A DNA stretch of 36,088 nucleotides, taken from positions 81,818 through 117,905 of the forward strand of contig NZ_LUUB01000079.1 in assembly GCF_001641635.1 (NCBI RefSeq), given 5' to 3'. Of this stretch, positions 20,470 to 28,156 are shown one piece after another; within the stretch, counting starts at the first letter, position 1, and the number at the start of each line of letters is the position of its first letter. The DNA is from Bradyrhizobium centrolobii (GTDB lineage: Bacteria > Pseudomonadota > Alphaproteobacteria > Rhizobiales > Xanthobacteraceae). A program made the position numbers and the translations under genes. The notes beneath the pieces are model-generated. The model made no database searches, had not been told where the DNA came from, and saw only the letters and a program-made list of their open reading frames with translations.

Positions 20470-21162
20470 ATGGTGGCAGCAGCAAGACCTCAACGCCAGA
20501 TGGTGCGCCTGCGCGGCCGGTCCTACGTGGCCTTCGTGTTCGTGCCGACGGTTCCTATCCAGGACTGGCTCCAGGAGATCGATGCCACGATCGCGCGCTC
20601 GCCGGGCTTCTTCGTCGGCCGGCCCGTGGTGGTCGACCTGTCCTCGGTCGATCTCAGCCAGTCCGGCATCAGCCATCTGCTTACAAGCCTTCAGGACCGC
20701 AGCATCCGCGTGCTCGGCATCGAGGGCGTGGAGGAGGCGCGGCTGACGCCGGCCATGCCGCCGCTGCTCTCGGGCGGGCGCCATTGCATGGTCGAGCCGA
20801 GCGCGCCGAAGAAGACGGCGACGACCAAGCAGCCGACCTCGCTCCTGCTCGAGAACCCCGTCCGGTCGGGCCAGACCGTGATCTTCCCCGACGGGGACAT
20901 CACGATCCTGGGCTCGGTCGGCTCCGGCGCGGAGGTGGTCGCAGGTGGATCGATCCACGTCTATGGCGCGCTGCGCGGCCGCGCCATGGCCGGTGTCAAC
21001 GGGAACACGAGCGCGCGTATCTATTGTCAGAAGATCGAGGCTGAACTGCTTGCAATTGATGGGTTTTACCAGACTGCGGACGACATCGACGCCGCCTTGC
21101 GCGGCAAGCCGGCACAGGCCTGGCTGCAGGGGAATACCATGCGAATTACAGCACTGAACTGA
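20470..21162 (+). CDS. minC: Septum site-determining protein MinC (230 aa)
   Basis: MinC inhibits FtsZ polymerisation at the poles. The N-terminal domain (VRLRGRSYVAFVFVPTVPIQ to LTSLQDRSIRVLGIEG) and the C-terminal beta-helix that binds MinD (VRSGQTVIFPDGDITILGSV, then GGSIHVYGALRGRAMAGVNG) are both complete, joined by a Lys/Thr-rich linker. Length is normal for rhizobial MinC. It is the first gene of minC-minD-minE, 21 bp before minD, and has a CtrA box upstream. Confidence 0.95.
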   Translation: MVAAARPQRQMVRLRGRSYVAFVFVPTVPIQDWLQEIDATIARSPGFFVGRPVVVDLSSVDLSQSGISHLLTSLQDRSIRVLGIEGVEEARLTPAMPPLLSGGRHCMVEPSAPKKTATTKQPTSLLLENPVRSGQTVIFPDGDITILGSVGSGAEVVAGGSIHVYGALRGRAMAGVNGNTSARIYCQKIEAELLAIDGFYQTADDIDAALRGKPAQAWLQGNTMRITALN

Positions 21163-21183
21163 CCAGCAAAGGAGACATTTCAG

Positions 21184-21999
21184 ATGAGTAAGGTACTGGT
21201 CGTGACATCAGGCAAGGGCGGGGTCGGCAAGACCACGACGACCGCCGCGCTGGGCGCTGCATTGGCGCAACGCGGCGACAAGGTCGTTGTCGTCGACTTT
21301 GACGTCGGCTTGCGCAACCTCGATCTCGTGATGGGCGCCGAACGCCGCGTCGTGTTCGACCTCATCAACGTGGTGCAGGGCGTCGCCAAACTGCCGCAGG
21401 CGCTGATCCGCGACAAGCGGCTGGAGAATCTCTGGCTGCTGCCGGCCTCGCAAACCCGCGACAAGGACGCGCTGAACGAGGAGGGCGTGCGCAACGTCAT
21501 CGCCGACCTGCGCAGCCGCTTCGACTGGGTGATCTGCGACAGCCCCGCCGGCATCGAGCGCGGCGCCTCCATGGCGATGCGCTTTGCCGACGAGGCGGTG
21601 ATCGTCACCAATCCCGAGGTTTCCTCGGTGCGCGACTCCGACCGGATCATCGGGATGCTCGATTCGAAGACGGTGCGGGCCGAGAAGGGCGAGCGCGTCG
21701 TGAAGCACATCCTGATCACGCGCTACGATCCCTCGCGCGCCTCGCGCGGCGAGATGCTCAGCATCGACGACATCCTCGAGATCCTGGCGACGCCGCTGCT
21801 CGGCATCATCCCGGAGAGCCAGGACGTTCTGAAGGCGTCCAACGTCGGCACGCCGGTGACGCTGGCGAACACCGACGGCGCACCGGCTCGGGCCTATATC
21901 GATGCAGCCAAGCGCCTCTGCGGCGAGAGCATTGCGATGCACGTTCCCGCCGAGCGCAGAGGCTTCATGGACCGCCTGCTACGACGGAGGGCGGCATGA
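21184..21999 (+). CDS. minD: Septum site-determining ATPase MinD (271 aa)
   Basis: This membrane-associated ATPase recruits MinC to the membrane and is displaced by MinE. The deviant Walker A GKGGVGKTT spans residues 10-18, with the signature Lys11 and the P-loop Lys16. The switch I segment is DFDVGLRNLDLVMG and Walker B-like DWVICDSPAGIERG follows. The C-terminal amphipathic helix (RRGFMDRLLRRR) is the membrane-targeting sequence. AAAGGAG lies 8 bp upstream of the ATG. Its stop overlaps minE by ATGA. Confidence 0.97.
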   Translation: MSKVLVVTSGKGGVGKTTTTAALGAALAQRGDKVVVVDFDVGLRNLDLVMGAERRVVFDLINVVQGVAKLPQALIRDKRLENLWLLPASQTRDKDALNEEGVRNVIADLRSRFDWVICDSPAGIERGASMAMRFADEAVIVTNPEVSSVRDSDRIIGMLDSKTVRAEKGERVVKHILITRYDPSRASRGEMLSIDDILEILATPLLGIIPESQDVLKASNVGTPVTLANTDGAPARAYIDAAKRLCGESIAMHVPAERRGFMDRLLRRRAA

Positions 22000-22277
22000 G
22001 CATGGGTCTGCTTCGGCTTCTCCGCGGCAACAAGGCCTCTGCTCCCGTAGCGCGCGAACGGTTGCAGATCCTGCTTGCGCATGAGCGCGGTCTGCGCGGC
22101 CAACCCGATCTGCTCGGTGTGCTGCGCGAGGAAATTCTCGCGGTCGTGTCAAAGCACGTCACGCTCGATCCGACCAAGGTGATCGTGCGGCTCGAGCGCG
22201 GCGACGAGGTGTCGACGCTCGAGGTCGATATCGAGGTGCCCAACGACATTGAACGCAAACGGGCGGCGGTCGGGTAG
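21996..22277 (+). CDS. minE: Cell division topological specificity factor MinE (93 aa)
   Basis: MinE stimulates MinD ATPase and restricts MinCD to the poles. The N-terminal membrane and MinD-contact region is MSMGLLRLLRGNKASAPVAR, followed by the conserved ERLQILLAHERG helix. The C-terminal topological-specificity fold is VLREEILAVVSKHVTLDPTK to LEVDIEVPND. Length is normal. It is translationally coupled to minD by ATGA and ends the operon 35 bp before a strong hairpin. Confidence 0.96.
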   Translation: MSMGLLRLLRGNKASAPVARERLQILLAHERGLRGQPDLLGVLREEILAVVSKHVTLDPTKVIVRLERGDEVSTLEVDIEVPNDIERKRAAVG

Positions 22278-22311
22278 GGGATCCCGCCGGGGTCGTCTGA
22301 CTTGGGTGGAA

Positions 22312-22348
22312 GACAGGCAGCCTGCCGGTAACGGTGGGCTGCCTTGTC
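22312..22348 (+). terminator. Hairpin after minE, probable terminator
   Basis: GACAGGCAGCC pairs with GGCTGCCTTGTC, with one bulged T and a loop of about 14 bases. It follows minE by 35 bp. It lacks a T-run, so termination could need Rho. Confidence 0.5.
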
Positions 22349-22595
22349 GTGCATCCTCGCTAGAAATCACGCTTTCGCCCGATTTCGTTTCGGACGCTGG
22401 ATTGTCTTCGAAAGACGTTACTCGTTTCGCTGGTCGAGAAGGAATTTGGCCATTTCGCAAAGCGAGCCGCTCAGATTCATGGATCTGCCGATGCGATCGG
22501 CCGCGGGCGGAACGAGACGAGGGGCTTGATCGTTGTGAGGAACCCGCGGGGCAATCGAGCGATGCGCCGCAGCTTCGTCAAACGGGAGAGCGCCC
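22349..22595. other. Intergenic stretch after minE, no clear gene
   Basis: Several short frames cross this stretch on both strands, but none has a recognisable domain, membrane segment or good ribosome site. The last ~20 bases hold GGGAGA, the likely ribosome site of the gene at 22596. Confidence 0.5.
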
Positions 22596-22781
22596 ATGAT
22601 GTCCGAGGTCCAGGTTCATACCGTCGCGAGGCAGATGCTCGAACAGCACGGCTTCGCTGCGATCGCGAAGGCAGCGGAACAGGCGCAGGCCTGCGAGGGC
22701 CGCGGCGAGGCCGAGGAAGCCAAGGAATGGCGCCACATCGTTGATGCCATGAAGATCATGCGCGGGCCGCACCAGAGTTGA
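22596..22781 (+). CDS. Small conserved Bradyrhizobium-type protein (61 aa)
   Basis: MMSEVQVHTVARQMLEQHGF is followed by AAIAKAAEQAQACEGRGEAE and EAKEWRHIVDAMKIMRGPHQ. It is an all-helical soluble protein of a type that I recognise from many Bradyrhizobium genomes, with a conserved EWRHIxDAMKxMRG end. Function unknown. Either of two adjacent ATG codons could be the start. Confidence 0.75.
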   Translation: MMSEVQVHTVARQMLEQHGFAAIAKAAEQAQACEGRGEAEEAKEWRHIVDAMKIMRGPHQS

Positions 22782-22803
22782 TGCGCGGGACGAGGGCGCG
22801 CGC

Positions 22804-23049
22804 TCAGCGTTCCTCGTGATCGGTCCCCTGCGCCGGAGTACGGTGCTGCGTTTGAGCCTGTTCGCGCTGGCCCGACTCCTTGCAAGGCAGCTGCTCCCAG
22901 GATCCATCCGGCGCCTGCTGATAGGCGCTACAGGATGACGAGGTGGCTTTGTCCTCGCCCTTCTGGGTCTCGGAATTCCTCGCCAGCGCCGGCGCAGTCA
23001 GCGCCGCGGCGGCGAACGCGCCGGCAAGAACGGCTTGAACAATCCGCAT
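22804..23049 (-). CDS. Small secreted protein (81 aa)
   Basis: The signal peptide MRIVQAVLAGAFAAAALTAP is followed by ALARNSE, a good cleavage region. The mature part has two cysteines (SSSCSAYQQAP and QLPCKES) and a hydrophilic Gln-rich end, so it is probably a small disulfide-containing periplasmic protein. AGGAGA is just upstream of the ATG. Its family is common in Bradyrhizobium but unnamed. Confidence 0.7.
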   Translation of the reverse strand: MRIVQAVLAGAFAAAALTAPALARNSETQKGEDKATSSSCSAYQQAPDGSWEQLPCKESGQREQAQTQHRTPAQGTDHEER

Positions 23050-23354
23050 AAGGTTCTCCTGTTCGAAGATGCCCGCATGCTGGCGAGGATTGTGACGATT
23101 ATTTGCCGGAGCCGTGGTTCCGTCGCGGTGTGCTTAACGCTGGCGCGAACACCCCACTGCCCGGCGGGCTCGATGGCCATCTCGTTGCGGCGGGCGCAGG
23201 CGCGCAGCCAGCCGATGATGCCCGGCTGCACCGAGAATTCGTAATTGTCCTCGACCGTCTCGGCCTTCACCGCCAGCACGGAACCCGTCTCGATCGCCGC
23301 AGCAAGCGCGACACCATGCTGCGGGAAGATACCGATTTCGTCGGATCCCTCCAT
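22998..23354 (-). CDS. Hypothetical protein, 5' end uncertain (118 aa)
   Basis: The frame reads MEGSDEIGIFPQHGVALAAA, then IETGSVLAVKAETVEDNYEF and SVQPGIIGWLRACARRNEMA, which looks like genuine protein. The same frame is open for 24 more codons upstream (SFGNEPFGGFSAQ) but without a start codon, and there is no ribosome site at ATG 23354. The last ~17 codons overlap the secreted protein gene and look like run-through. It may be a decayed gene. No family is recognised. Confidence 0.4.
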   Translation of the reverse strand: MEGSDEIGIFPQHGVALAAAIETGSVLAVKAETVEDNYEFSVQPGIIGWLRACARRNEMAIEPAGQWGVRASVKHTATEPRLRQIIVTILASMRASSNRRTLCGLFKPFLPARSPPRR

Positions 23355-23457
23355 CTGCGCGGAGAACCCGCCGAACGGCTCATTGCCAAAGCTCGAAGGA
23401 TTGGACGCGAGGGAGGGGTCCGAGGTTCATCAGTAGCTCGGGGACGTCGCCGGCCTG

Positions 23458-23838
23458 CTAGTTCTTGCTGTGGATGAACCCCGCGAGGTTGGCCTTCTGC
23501 GCTTCGCACCAGTTGGTCATGCCGAGGCGGCGCTGGTCGAGGTCGGTCGCCTGGGTCGCCACCGCGACCTCCGCCATGATGTCGTCATCCTGCTTCTCGC
23601 CCATCTTGCCGCCGGTGTGCATGTAGGCGATCGCCTTCCGCACCTTCTCGGTGGTGCCGTCGGGAAGGTGCATCTGCTGCGCCTGCTGCACCAGATCCTG
23701 GTACACGACATCAGTGTTGGGACATTCGACCTTGGCGGCAAAGGCCTGCAAGACCTTCGTCACATAGACCGACCGCGGCTCAGCCTGTGCCGGCGCAGCG
23801 ATCAGCAACAGGCCCGCGATCAGATAACCATAGCGCAT
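23458..23838 (-). CDS. Small secreted protein (126 aa)
   Basis: MRYGYLIAGLLLIAAPAQAE is a clear signal peptide. The mature part is helical and charged, with two cysteines (AKVECPNTD and NWCEAQKAN) that could pair. It is probably periplasmic. I recognise no domain. GAGG lies upstream of the ATG at 23838. Confidence 0.7.
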   Translation of the reverse strand: MRYGYLIAGLLLIAAPAQAEPRSVYVTKVLQAFAAKVECPNTDVVYQDLVQQAQQMHLPDGTTEKVRKAIAYMHTGGKMGEKQDDDIMAEVAVATQATDLDQRRLGMTNWCEAQKANLAGFIHSKN

Positions 23839-23968
23839 CCTTGGTACCTCCCCGGTTTTCCGGGAAGGCTAGCGTCCGCGGGGCCGAACCGCAATGGTGC
23901 AGGGACGCAATTGTTGCTCGTCCGGCCGGTACGCTATCGTGAACATCATCCTGATCACGGAGTGAGAC

Positions 23969-24754
23969 ATGAGCCTGTTTGGCACACCATTTGACGCCGT
24001 TCATGACACGGCGGTCGTCACCGGCGCGGGTAACGGCATTGGCCGTGCGATCGCGCAGGCCCTGGTCGACGAGGGGGTGCGAACCGTGTTCGCCGACGTG
24101 AGCGCAGAGCGGGTGAGCGCGGCCATTGCCGCGAGCAGCAGGCCGGACCTGGCGGTGCCGTGGGTCGGCGATCTCGCCAATATGCAAGCTTGCGATGCGC
24201 TCCTTGCCACCGCATACGCGGCGCTCGGCGAGGTGACGCACCTCGTCCACAGTGCATCTCCGCCGCGGCGTGAAGCCGATCACGCCTTCGCCGTGGATCG
24301 CAAGACCTGGCAGGAGATGCACGCCGTCAATCTCGACGCTGGATTTCATCTGGCCCGCGAAATCGCGAAACGGCTCATCGCTGCAAAGCGGGCGGGCTCG
24401 TTTCTGTTCCTCACCTCTCTGCATGCGGACACGCCCCGCAACTTGCCGCATTACTCGACGGCGAAGGCGGGGATGGCAATTTTGGTGCGGGAGCTGGCCA
24501 AGACGTTCGGCCGCTACAACATTCGCGTCAACGCGCTGGTGCCCGGCGCCATTGCGGCGGGCGGCTTCGTGGCTGATGCCTCACTCGCAAGACACATTCC
24601 GCTCGGCCGTCTTGGCCAAGCCGAAGATCTTGCGCCGATGGCGCTGGCAGTGCTGTCGAACAGGATATCAGCTTACGTCACCGGCGCTGCCATCGTTGTC
24701 GATGGCGGATTGTCGCTGACGAACTGGTTCGAGGCGCCGGTCCTGGACGCGTAG
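23969..24754 (+). CDS. Short-chain dehydrogenase/reductase (261 aa)
   Basis: This is a classical SDR with an NAD(P)-binding Rossmann fold. The TGAGNGIG loop lies near residue 19, LVHSAS stands in place of NAG, the catalytic Ser is in FLFLTSLHAD, and YSTAK supplies Tyr and Lys. The C-terminal VDGGLSL is typical. It oxidises or reduces a small alcohol or ketone, substrate unknown. GGAG is 8 bp upstream of the ATG. It stands alone, convergent with the DUF6894 gene, whose stop codon abuts its own. Confidence 0.9.
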   Translation: MSLFGTPFDAVHDTAVVTGAGNGIGRAIAQALVDEGVRTVFADVSAERVSAAIAASSRPDLAVPWVGDLANMQACDALLATAYAALGEVTHLVHSASPPRREADHAFAVDRKTWQEMHAVNLDAGFHLAREIAKRLIAAKRAGSFLFLTSLHADTPRNLPHYSTAKAGMAILVRELAKTFGRYNIRVNALVPGAIAAGGFVADASLARHIPLGRLGQAEDLAPMALAVLSNRISAYVTGAAIVVDGGLSLTNWFEAPVLDA

Positions 24755-24985
24755 CTAGCGTTGCCAGGCCGGCACGGGATCGAGCGGCGTGCGATAGAGC
24801 TCGTTGTGATCCCGATCGGTGACGCGCACCGCGCAGCCCTTCTGCTGGAGCTCGGGCTTCACCTGCGACAGCTCGCACGCCAATTGATCGGCGCGATCGG
24901 AAGCGACCTCGAGATCCTCGAGGATAATGCCGCCCTGGTTCTTGAACTCTTCACCAACCACGAGGTCGAAATAGTAATAGGGCAT
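24755..24985 (-). CDS. DUF6894-type small protein (76 aa)
   Basis: MPYYYFDLVVGEEFKNQGG, then ILEDLEVASDRADQLACELS and a VRVTDRDHNELYRTPLDP end match the small DUF6894 pattern (aromatic N-terminal strand, D-L-E-x-A helix, C-terminal strand) that is frequent in Bradyrhizobium. Biochemical role unknown. GGGGGAA precedes ATG 24985. A CtrA box lies 134 bp upstream. Confidence 0.75.
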   Translation of the reverse strand: MPYYYFDLVVGEEFKNQGGIILEDLEVASDRADQLACELSQVKPELQQKGCAVRVTDRDHNELYRTPLDPVPAWQR

Positions 24986-25118
24986 CCGAGTTCCCCCAAG
25001 TGTCACGACAAATCTCAACCCGCTTCGGATGGTATCACTGAGTCGAACTTTATCGAATGAAGCGCCCGCGCAATCTCTGTGCTTATGGCGCAAAAATCAT
25101 GTGCAGCATTTGCGCACG

Positions 25119-25133
25119 TTAAGATTTTATTAA
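25119..25133. promoter_or_regulatory. CtrA box in the DUF6894 / proline-rich gene interval
   Basis: TTAA-GATTTTA-TTAA is a perfect TTAA-N7-TTAA match. It lies between the DUF6894 gene (minus strand, start 134 bp away) and the structured candidate RNA on the plus strand about 20-30 bp downstream. Confidence 0.6.
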
Positions 25134-25149
25134 ACATGTCGGCGCGATC

Positions 25150-25242
25150 ATCAGGGCATGGAATTGCAACAGAACCGGGCTCCGGGAACCGGCAGTTGCA
25201 AGAGAAGGCCGGCGGCATAGATCCCGACGGCCTTTTCTCTTT
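25150..25242 (+). ncRNA. Candidate small RNA with terminator
   Basis: No convincing protein is encoded here, but two structures follow in order. TTGCAAC (25164-25170) pairs with GTTGCAA (25195-25201) around CCGG-rich inner repeats. Then a terminator hairpin follows: AAGGCCG-G-CGG with CCG-A-CGGCCTT (25205-25234), followed by TTCTCTTT. A CtrA box lies just upstream. A short ORF of 20 codons (MELQQNRAPG...) overlaps but looks random. The 5' end is an estimate. Confidence 0.45.
25205..25242 (+). terminator. Rho-independent terminator of the candidate RNA
   Basis: A 10-bp stem with one G-A mismatch (AAGGCCGGCGG with CCGACGGCCTT) and an 8-base loop is followed directly by TTCTCTTT. This is the second clearest terminator in the window. 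Confidence 0.6.
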
Positions 25243-25365
25243 GCCGCAGGCGACCGACCGCAGCACCGTAGTCGCCCGGACTCAACCCATCACATCGACT
25301 CGGACAGCGTTGTACGCGCGCATCCGCTTGCGTTCGCGGCGCGGAGTCGCGCTGTGCGCGTTCGT

Positions 25366-26403
25366 CTAGCGCACCGGCATCGGCGGACGTACGACAGGTC
25401 CGTCATCATCGGCGACGGCCTGCGGCGAAGAGACGGGCGCGCCATACTGCTGCGGAACTGCGACGGCCTGCGATGGCGGCGGCGGTGCGATCGGCGTTGG
25501 CGCATATGTCGGCGCATAGGCCGGGGTCGCGACCGGCCTCGGCTTGCGCACGGGTGGAGCCGACGGCCGCGGCGGCAGCGCGGAGACTCTGGCGCGCGGC
25601 TCGACGGGTCTCGCTTCGACCGGCTTCGGCGCGGCCGTCTTTGCCATCTCGCGAACCATTTGCTCCTGCCCGGCCTTCAGCTCGGCGATGTTGGTCTTGA
25701 GCTGCTCGATCTGCTGCGCCATCGTGGCGAGATCGCGAGTCATCGCTTGCATCGATTGCGTTGCATCAGGCGCGGCTGCCGCAGCGCTATCCTCCGCCGC
25801 GGGCGGCGTTGCTTGAGCCGCGGGCGGTGTTGCTGGAGCAGCGGGCGGTGTTGCTGGAGCAGCGGGCGGCGTCGCAGCCTGATCGGCCGTCTGGTCCGCT
25901 GGTGCTTGGGGAACGGGCTGTGCGGCCTGCTCGGCTATTGCGGGCGTCGTCTGCGGCGTCGCTGGGGTGAGCGAAGACGTCAGCGAATTCAGCGAAGAGT
26001 TTAGCGCCGGCACCCACGCGGCGATCATCTGCTTGGCGGTATCACCGTGCTTCTCCCATGCGACGGTGGCTGCGGCGCTTCCCGCGGCAAACAGCAACGT
26101 GATGAACGCGCCGCTGAGCCATTTGCCGACGGCCGAGCGCTTCCGCCTGCCTGGCAGATCGGTGGCGGCCGCGCGAACGGCCGTGTCCACGGACGGTGCT
26201 GCAGCCGGTATCGCGGGGGGAGCGCCGATCCTGGGTTCCAGACGAGCCGCAATCTCCGGCGCCAATGTCGGCGTGACCTTGTCGGCGCGCGGGGTGAAGA
26301 GCACGTCCGGCGGAATCTGCAGCGCGTCGTGCGGATCGTTGTCCTTGATGGTGTCCTTCACGATTTCATCGACAATTTGCTTCGAGTTCAGCGTCGCGAG
26401 CAT
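25366..26403 (-). CDS. Proline/alanine-rich single-pass membrane protein (345 aa)
   Basis: A polar N-terminal part (MLATLNSKQIVDEIVKDTIK) is followed by a basic stretch (GRRKRSAVGKW), one transmembrane helix at about residues 95-114 (LSGAFITLLFAAGSAAATVA), and a long periplasmic part. The latter holds (TPPAAPA) tandem repeats, a coiled coil (ATMAQQIEQLKTNIAELKAG) and a Pro-rich end. GGAG precedes ATG 26403; the frame is open further upstream but without similarity. Such proteins are often described as hypothetical in Bradyrhizobium. A wall-spanning or scaffolding role would fit. Confidence 0.75.
   Translation of the reverse strand: MLATLNSKQIVDEIVKDTIKDNDPHDALQIPPDVLFTPRADKVTPTLAPEIAARLEPRIGAPPAIPAAAPSVDTAVRAAATDLPGRRKRSAVGKWLSGAFITLLFAAGSAAATVAWEKHGDTAKQMIAAWVPALNSSLNSLTSSLTPATPQTTPAIAEQAAQPVPQAPADQTADQAATPPAAPATPPAAPATPPAAQATPPAAEDSAAAAAPDATQSMQAMTRDLATMAQQIEQLKTNIAELKAGQEQMVREMAKTAAPKPVEARPVEPRARVSALPPRPSAPPVRKPRPVATPAYAPTYAPTPIAPPPPSQAVAVPQQYGAPVSSPQAVADDDGPVVRPPMPVR
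25801..25875. repeat. 21-bp tandem repeat coding for TPPAAPA
   Basis: Three and a half copies of a 21-bp unit (GGGCGGTGTTGCTGGAGCAGC and variants) lie inside the proline-rich gene. Two central copies are identical; the outer ones differ at a few bases. The copy number may vary between strains and would change the length of the periplasmic linker by seven residues per unit. Confidence 0.8.
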
Positions 26404-26678
26404 CGCAGCTCCTTTGAAGCCTTCGTCGTTCGCATTTGCGCGAGCCGAATGATTGAGTTTTCTATCCCAAAGCCCCTGACGCGCACGAGTCCAGCCGGGT
26501 TTGACCAAAGCAAGGCAATGGGATGGAGACAGTGCGACGGTCTACCGCCGTTTGTGGTGGTGGAACCCGACCGGGCGAACACGCGCACGTGTTCCCGCGC
26601 TGCCTTGTTTTCAGCACGATTTGGGCAGCAAATAGTGGTGCTGGGGGCGCTGTTTATCCGCTATGGGGGGCCCGAGCG
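26404..26678. other. Intergenic stretch between divergent genes, no gene seen
   Basis: Open frames here are extensions of the neighbouring genes without similarity or ribosome sites. The stretch must hold the divergent promoters of the proline-rich gene and the L,D-transpeptidase, but I see no clear consensus boxes. Confidence 0.5.
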
Positions 26679-27329
26679 GTGCCAAGATCTTTAATCGCTG
26701 TATTCGTTGTTGCCTTGCTTCCGCTTGGCGGTTGCATGCAGGCAACGCTTTCACCATCGACCGATGCAAGCATGACGCCGCGCGACCGGCAGTTGCTGGC
26801 GCATACTCCGTACGCTCAGGCGAACGTGCCCGAGCAATACCTCCGTCACATCGTCGACTATTCGCGCAAGGAGCAGCCGGGCACGATCCTGGTCGATACC
26901 GATTCGCGCTATCTCTACTACGTGCTGCCGCAGGGCAAGGCGATCCGCTATGGCGTTGCGGTCGGCGAGGAGGCGATGGCCTTCTCCGGCGTGGCGCGGG
27001 TCGGCCGCATGGCGGAGTGGCCAGACTGGATTCCAACCCCGGAAATCCAGGCGCGGCTCGGTCCGTATCCGCCGCGCGTTTCCGGCGGTCCCGCCAACCC
27101 GCTCGGCGCGCGGGCGCTCTATCTCTATGCCGGCAACAAGGACACGCTTTATCGCATCCATGGCACCAACCAGCCCGAATATATCGGGCAGGCGATCTCG
27201 TCGGGCTGCATCCGGATGCGCAATGAGGACGTGATCGACCTGTTCGATCGGGTGAAACTCGGCTCGACCGTGGTGGTGCTGCCGCCGGGGCACAGCGCGC
27301 AGGCCGGGGCAGCCAACTGGCGCGGGTGA
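26679..27329 (+). CDS. L,D-transpeptidase lipoprotein (YkuD domain, 216 aa)
   Basis: This is a cell-wall enzyme that forms 3-3 cross-links or attaches proteins to peptidoglycan. The signal peptide VPRSLIAVFVVALLPLGGC ends with a lipobox (L-G-G-C, Cys19). The YkuD domain starts near ILVDTDSRYLYYVLPQGKA and has the catalytic region HGTNQPEYIG (His161) and SSGCIRMRNED (Cys177), the S-x-G-C-x-R-M signature. The start is a GTG at 26679; the longer frame back to 26523 gives no sensible N-terminus. Bradyrhizobium has many paralogues. It appears to be transcribed alone. Confidence 0.88.
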   Translation: MPRSLIAVFVVALLPLGGCMQATLSPSTDASMTPRDRQLLAHTPYAQANVPEQYLRHIVDYSRKEQPGTILVDTDSRYLYYVLPQGKAIRYGVAVGEEAMAFSGVARVGRMAEWPDWIPTPEIQARLGPYPPRVSGGPANPLGARALYLYAGNKDTLYRIHGTNQPEYIGQAISSGCIRMRNEDVIDLFDRVKLGSTVVVLPPGHSAQAGAANWRG

Positions 27330-27447
27330 GGTGCGCGCGAGTTGCTTGGGTTTGGCGGCCTCCGCGCTCACTCAAGCGTGAATGCGCGCACGATCTTCGA
27401 CCTTTCGAGGGTGAATTGCTTCACAACCGATCCGCGCCGGTTGCGCT

Positions 27448-27479
27448 ATGCCTCCATGGCTCGTTGCCATTGGAGGCAT
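27448..27479 (+). promoter_or_regulatory. Hairpin sequestering the Shine-Dalgarno of the 27481 gene
   Basis: ATGCCTCCATGG (27448-27459) pairs with CCAT-T-GGAGGCAT (27467-27479), 12 bp with one bulged T, around the 7-base loop CTCGTTG. The 3' arm contains the GGAGG ribosome site and ends one base before ATG 27481. In an mRNA that includes it, the ribosome site would be closed unless the stem is opened. Confidence 0.55.
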
Positions 27480-27480
27480 C

Positions 27481-27678
27481 ATGCAGAAATTCTTTTGTCA
27501 ATTGAATGAGAGCGATCACCGGATTGTACGGAAATGGCGGTTGGCAACGCTCGGCTTTTACGGGTCGATCCTGGCCGGTATGATCGTGTACGTGGCGCTG
27601 CACCGGAATCCCGAGGTGAACTATGCCTCAGCCGATTCCGCGACGGCCGCGAAAGTCGCGAGCGCCTCGCGGCACTGA
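27481..27678 (+). CDS. Small membrane protein (65 aa)
   Basis: MQKFFCQLNESDHRIVRKWR is followed by one transmembrane helix at about residues 22-41 (LATLGFYGSILAGMIVYVAL) and a polar tail with Ala and Ser. It is a single-pass inner-membrane protein of unknown role. GGAGG is 6 bp upstream of ATG 27481; an in-frame ATG at 27448 would make the hairpin part of the coding region but lacks a ribosome site. Confidence 0.65.
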   Translation: MQKFFCQLNESDHRIVRKWRLATLGFYGSILAGMIVYVALHRNPEVNYASADSATAAKVASASRH

Positions 27679-27699
27679 GGGCTTCGTGCCGTTCGCGCC

Positions 27700-28134
27700 T
27701 TACTCCTCGGGGCGGGCGACGCGCCATTGCAGGGTCGTCGCGTTGCCGTTGGCATCGCCCGGAGCCTTGTCTGCGGGCGATGTGTAGAGCGGGCGATAGC
27801 GATAGGCCCACATCTTGCTGCCATCGTTGCGGTTGATCACGGTGAAGTCGCCGACCGCCCTGGCATCGGCGGGCGCGGCCAGCGGGGTCCAGCTCTCGAT
27901 GCACTTGCCGTTGCAGTTTGACGTCCTGCCGGTGGTGTCGCGTTCGTAGTAGTACAGCGTCATGCCCTTGAGATCGACGAGCTTGGGGCCCTGCTTGGTG
28001 AGGATTACGCGTGCCGGCGCCGTCGTGGCCTCGGGCTTCGGCGGAGGAGGGGCATCGCCGCCGCCATGTCCGTTCGCAAGCGCATGGCCGGTGGAGAGCG
28101 CAATCGCCGCGGCAGCAATGACGAACCTGGGCAT
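27700..28134 (-). CDS. Secreted YxxxD-motif protein (COG4315 type, 144 aa)
   Basis: The signal peptide MPRFVIAAAAIALSTGHALA is followed by a Pro-rich spacer and a domain with the repeat typical of COG4315 predicted lipoproteins: GMTLYYYERDTTGRTSNCNG, KCIESWTPLAAPADA, then NDGSKMWAYRYRPLYTSPAD. Two cysteines (NCNGKC) are conserved in the family. These proteins bind to the outside of the membrane or wall; their role is not established. A CtrA box lies 23 bp upstream of the ATG. Confidence 0.85.
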   Translation of the reverse strand: MPRFVIAAAAIALSTGHALANGHGGGDAPPPPKPEATTAPARVILTKQGPKLVDLKGMTLYYYERDTTGRTSNCNGKCIESWTPLAAPADARAVGDFTVINRNDGSKMWAYRYRPLYTSPADKAPGDANGNATTLQWRVARPEE

Positions 28135-28156
28135 CCGAAACTCCCAAACAGAAAAG

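Noticed and set aside
25801..25875. Short tandem repeats considered as a CRISPR-like array
   Set aside because: Units are adjacent without spacers, are multiples of three and lie in a coding frame for TPPAAPA.
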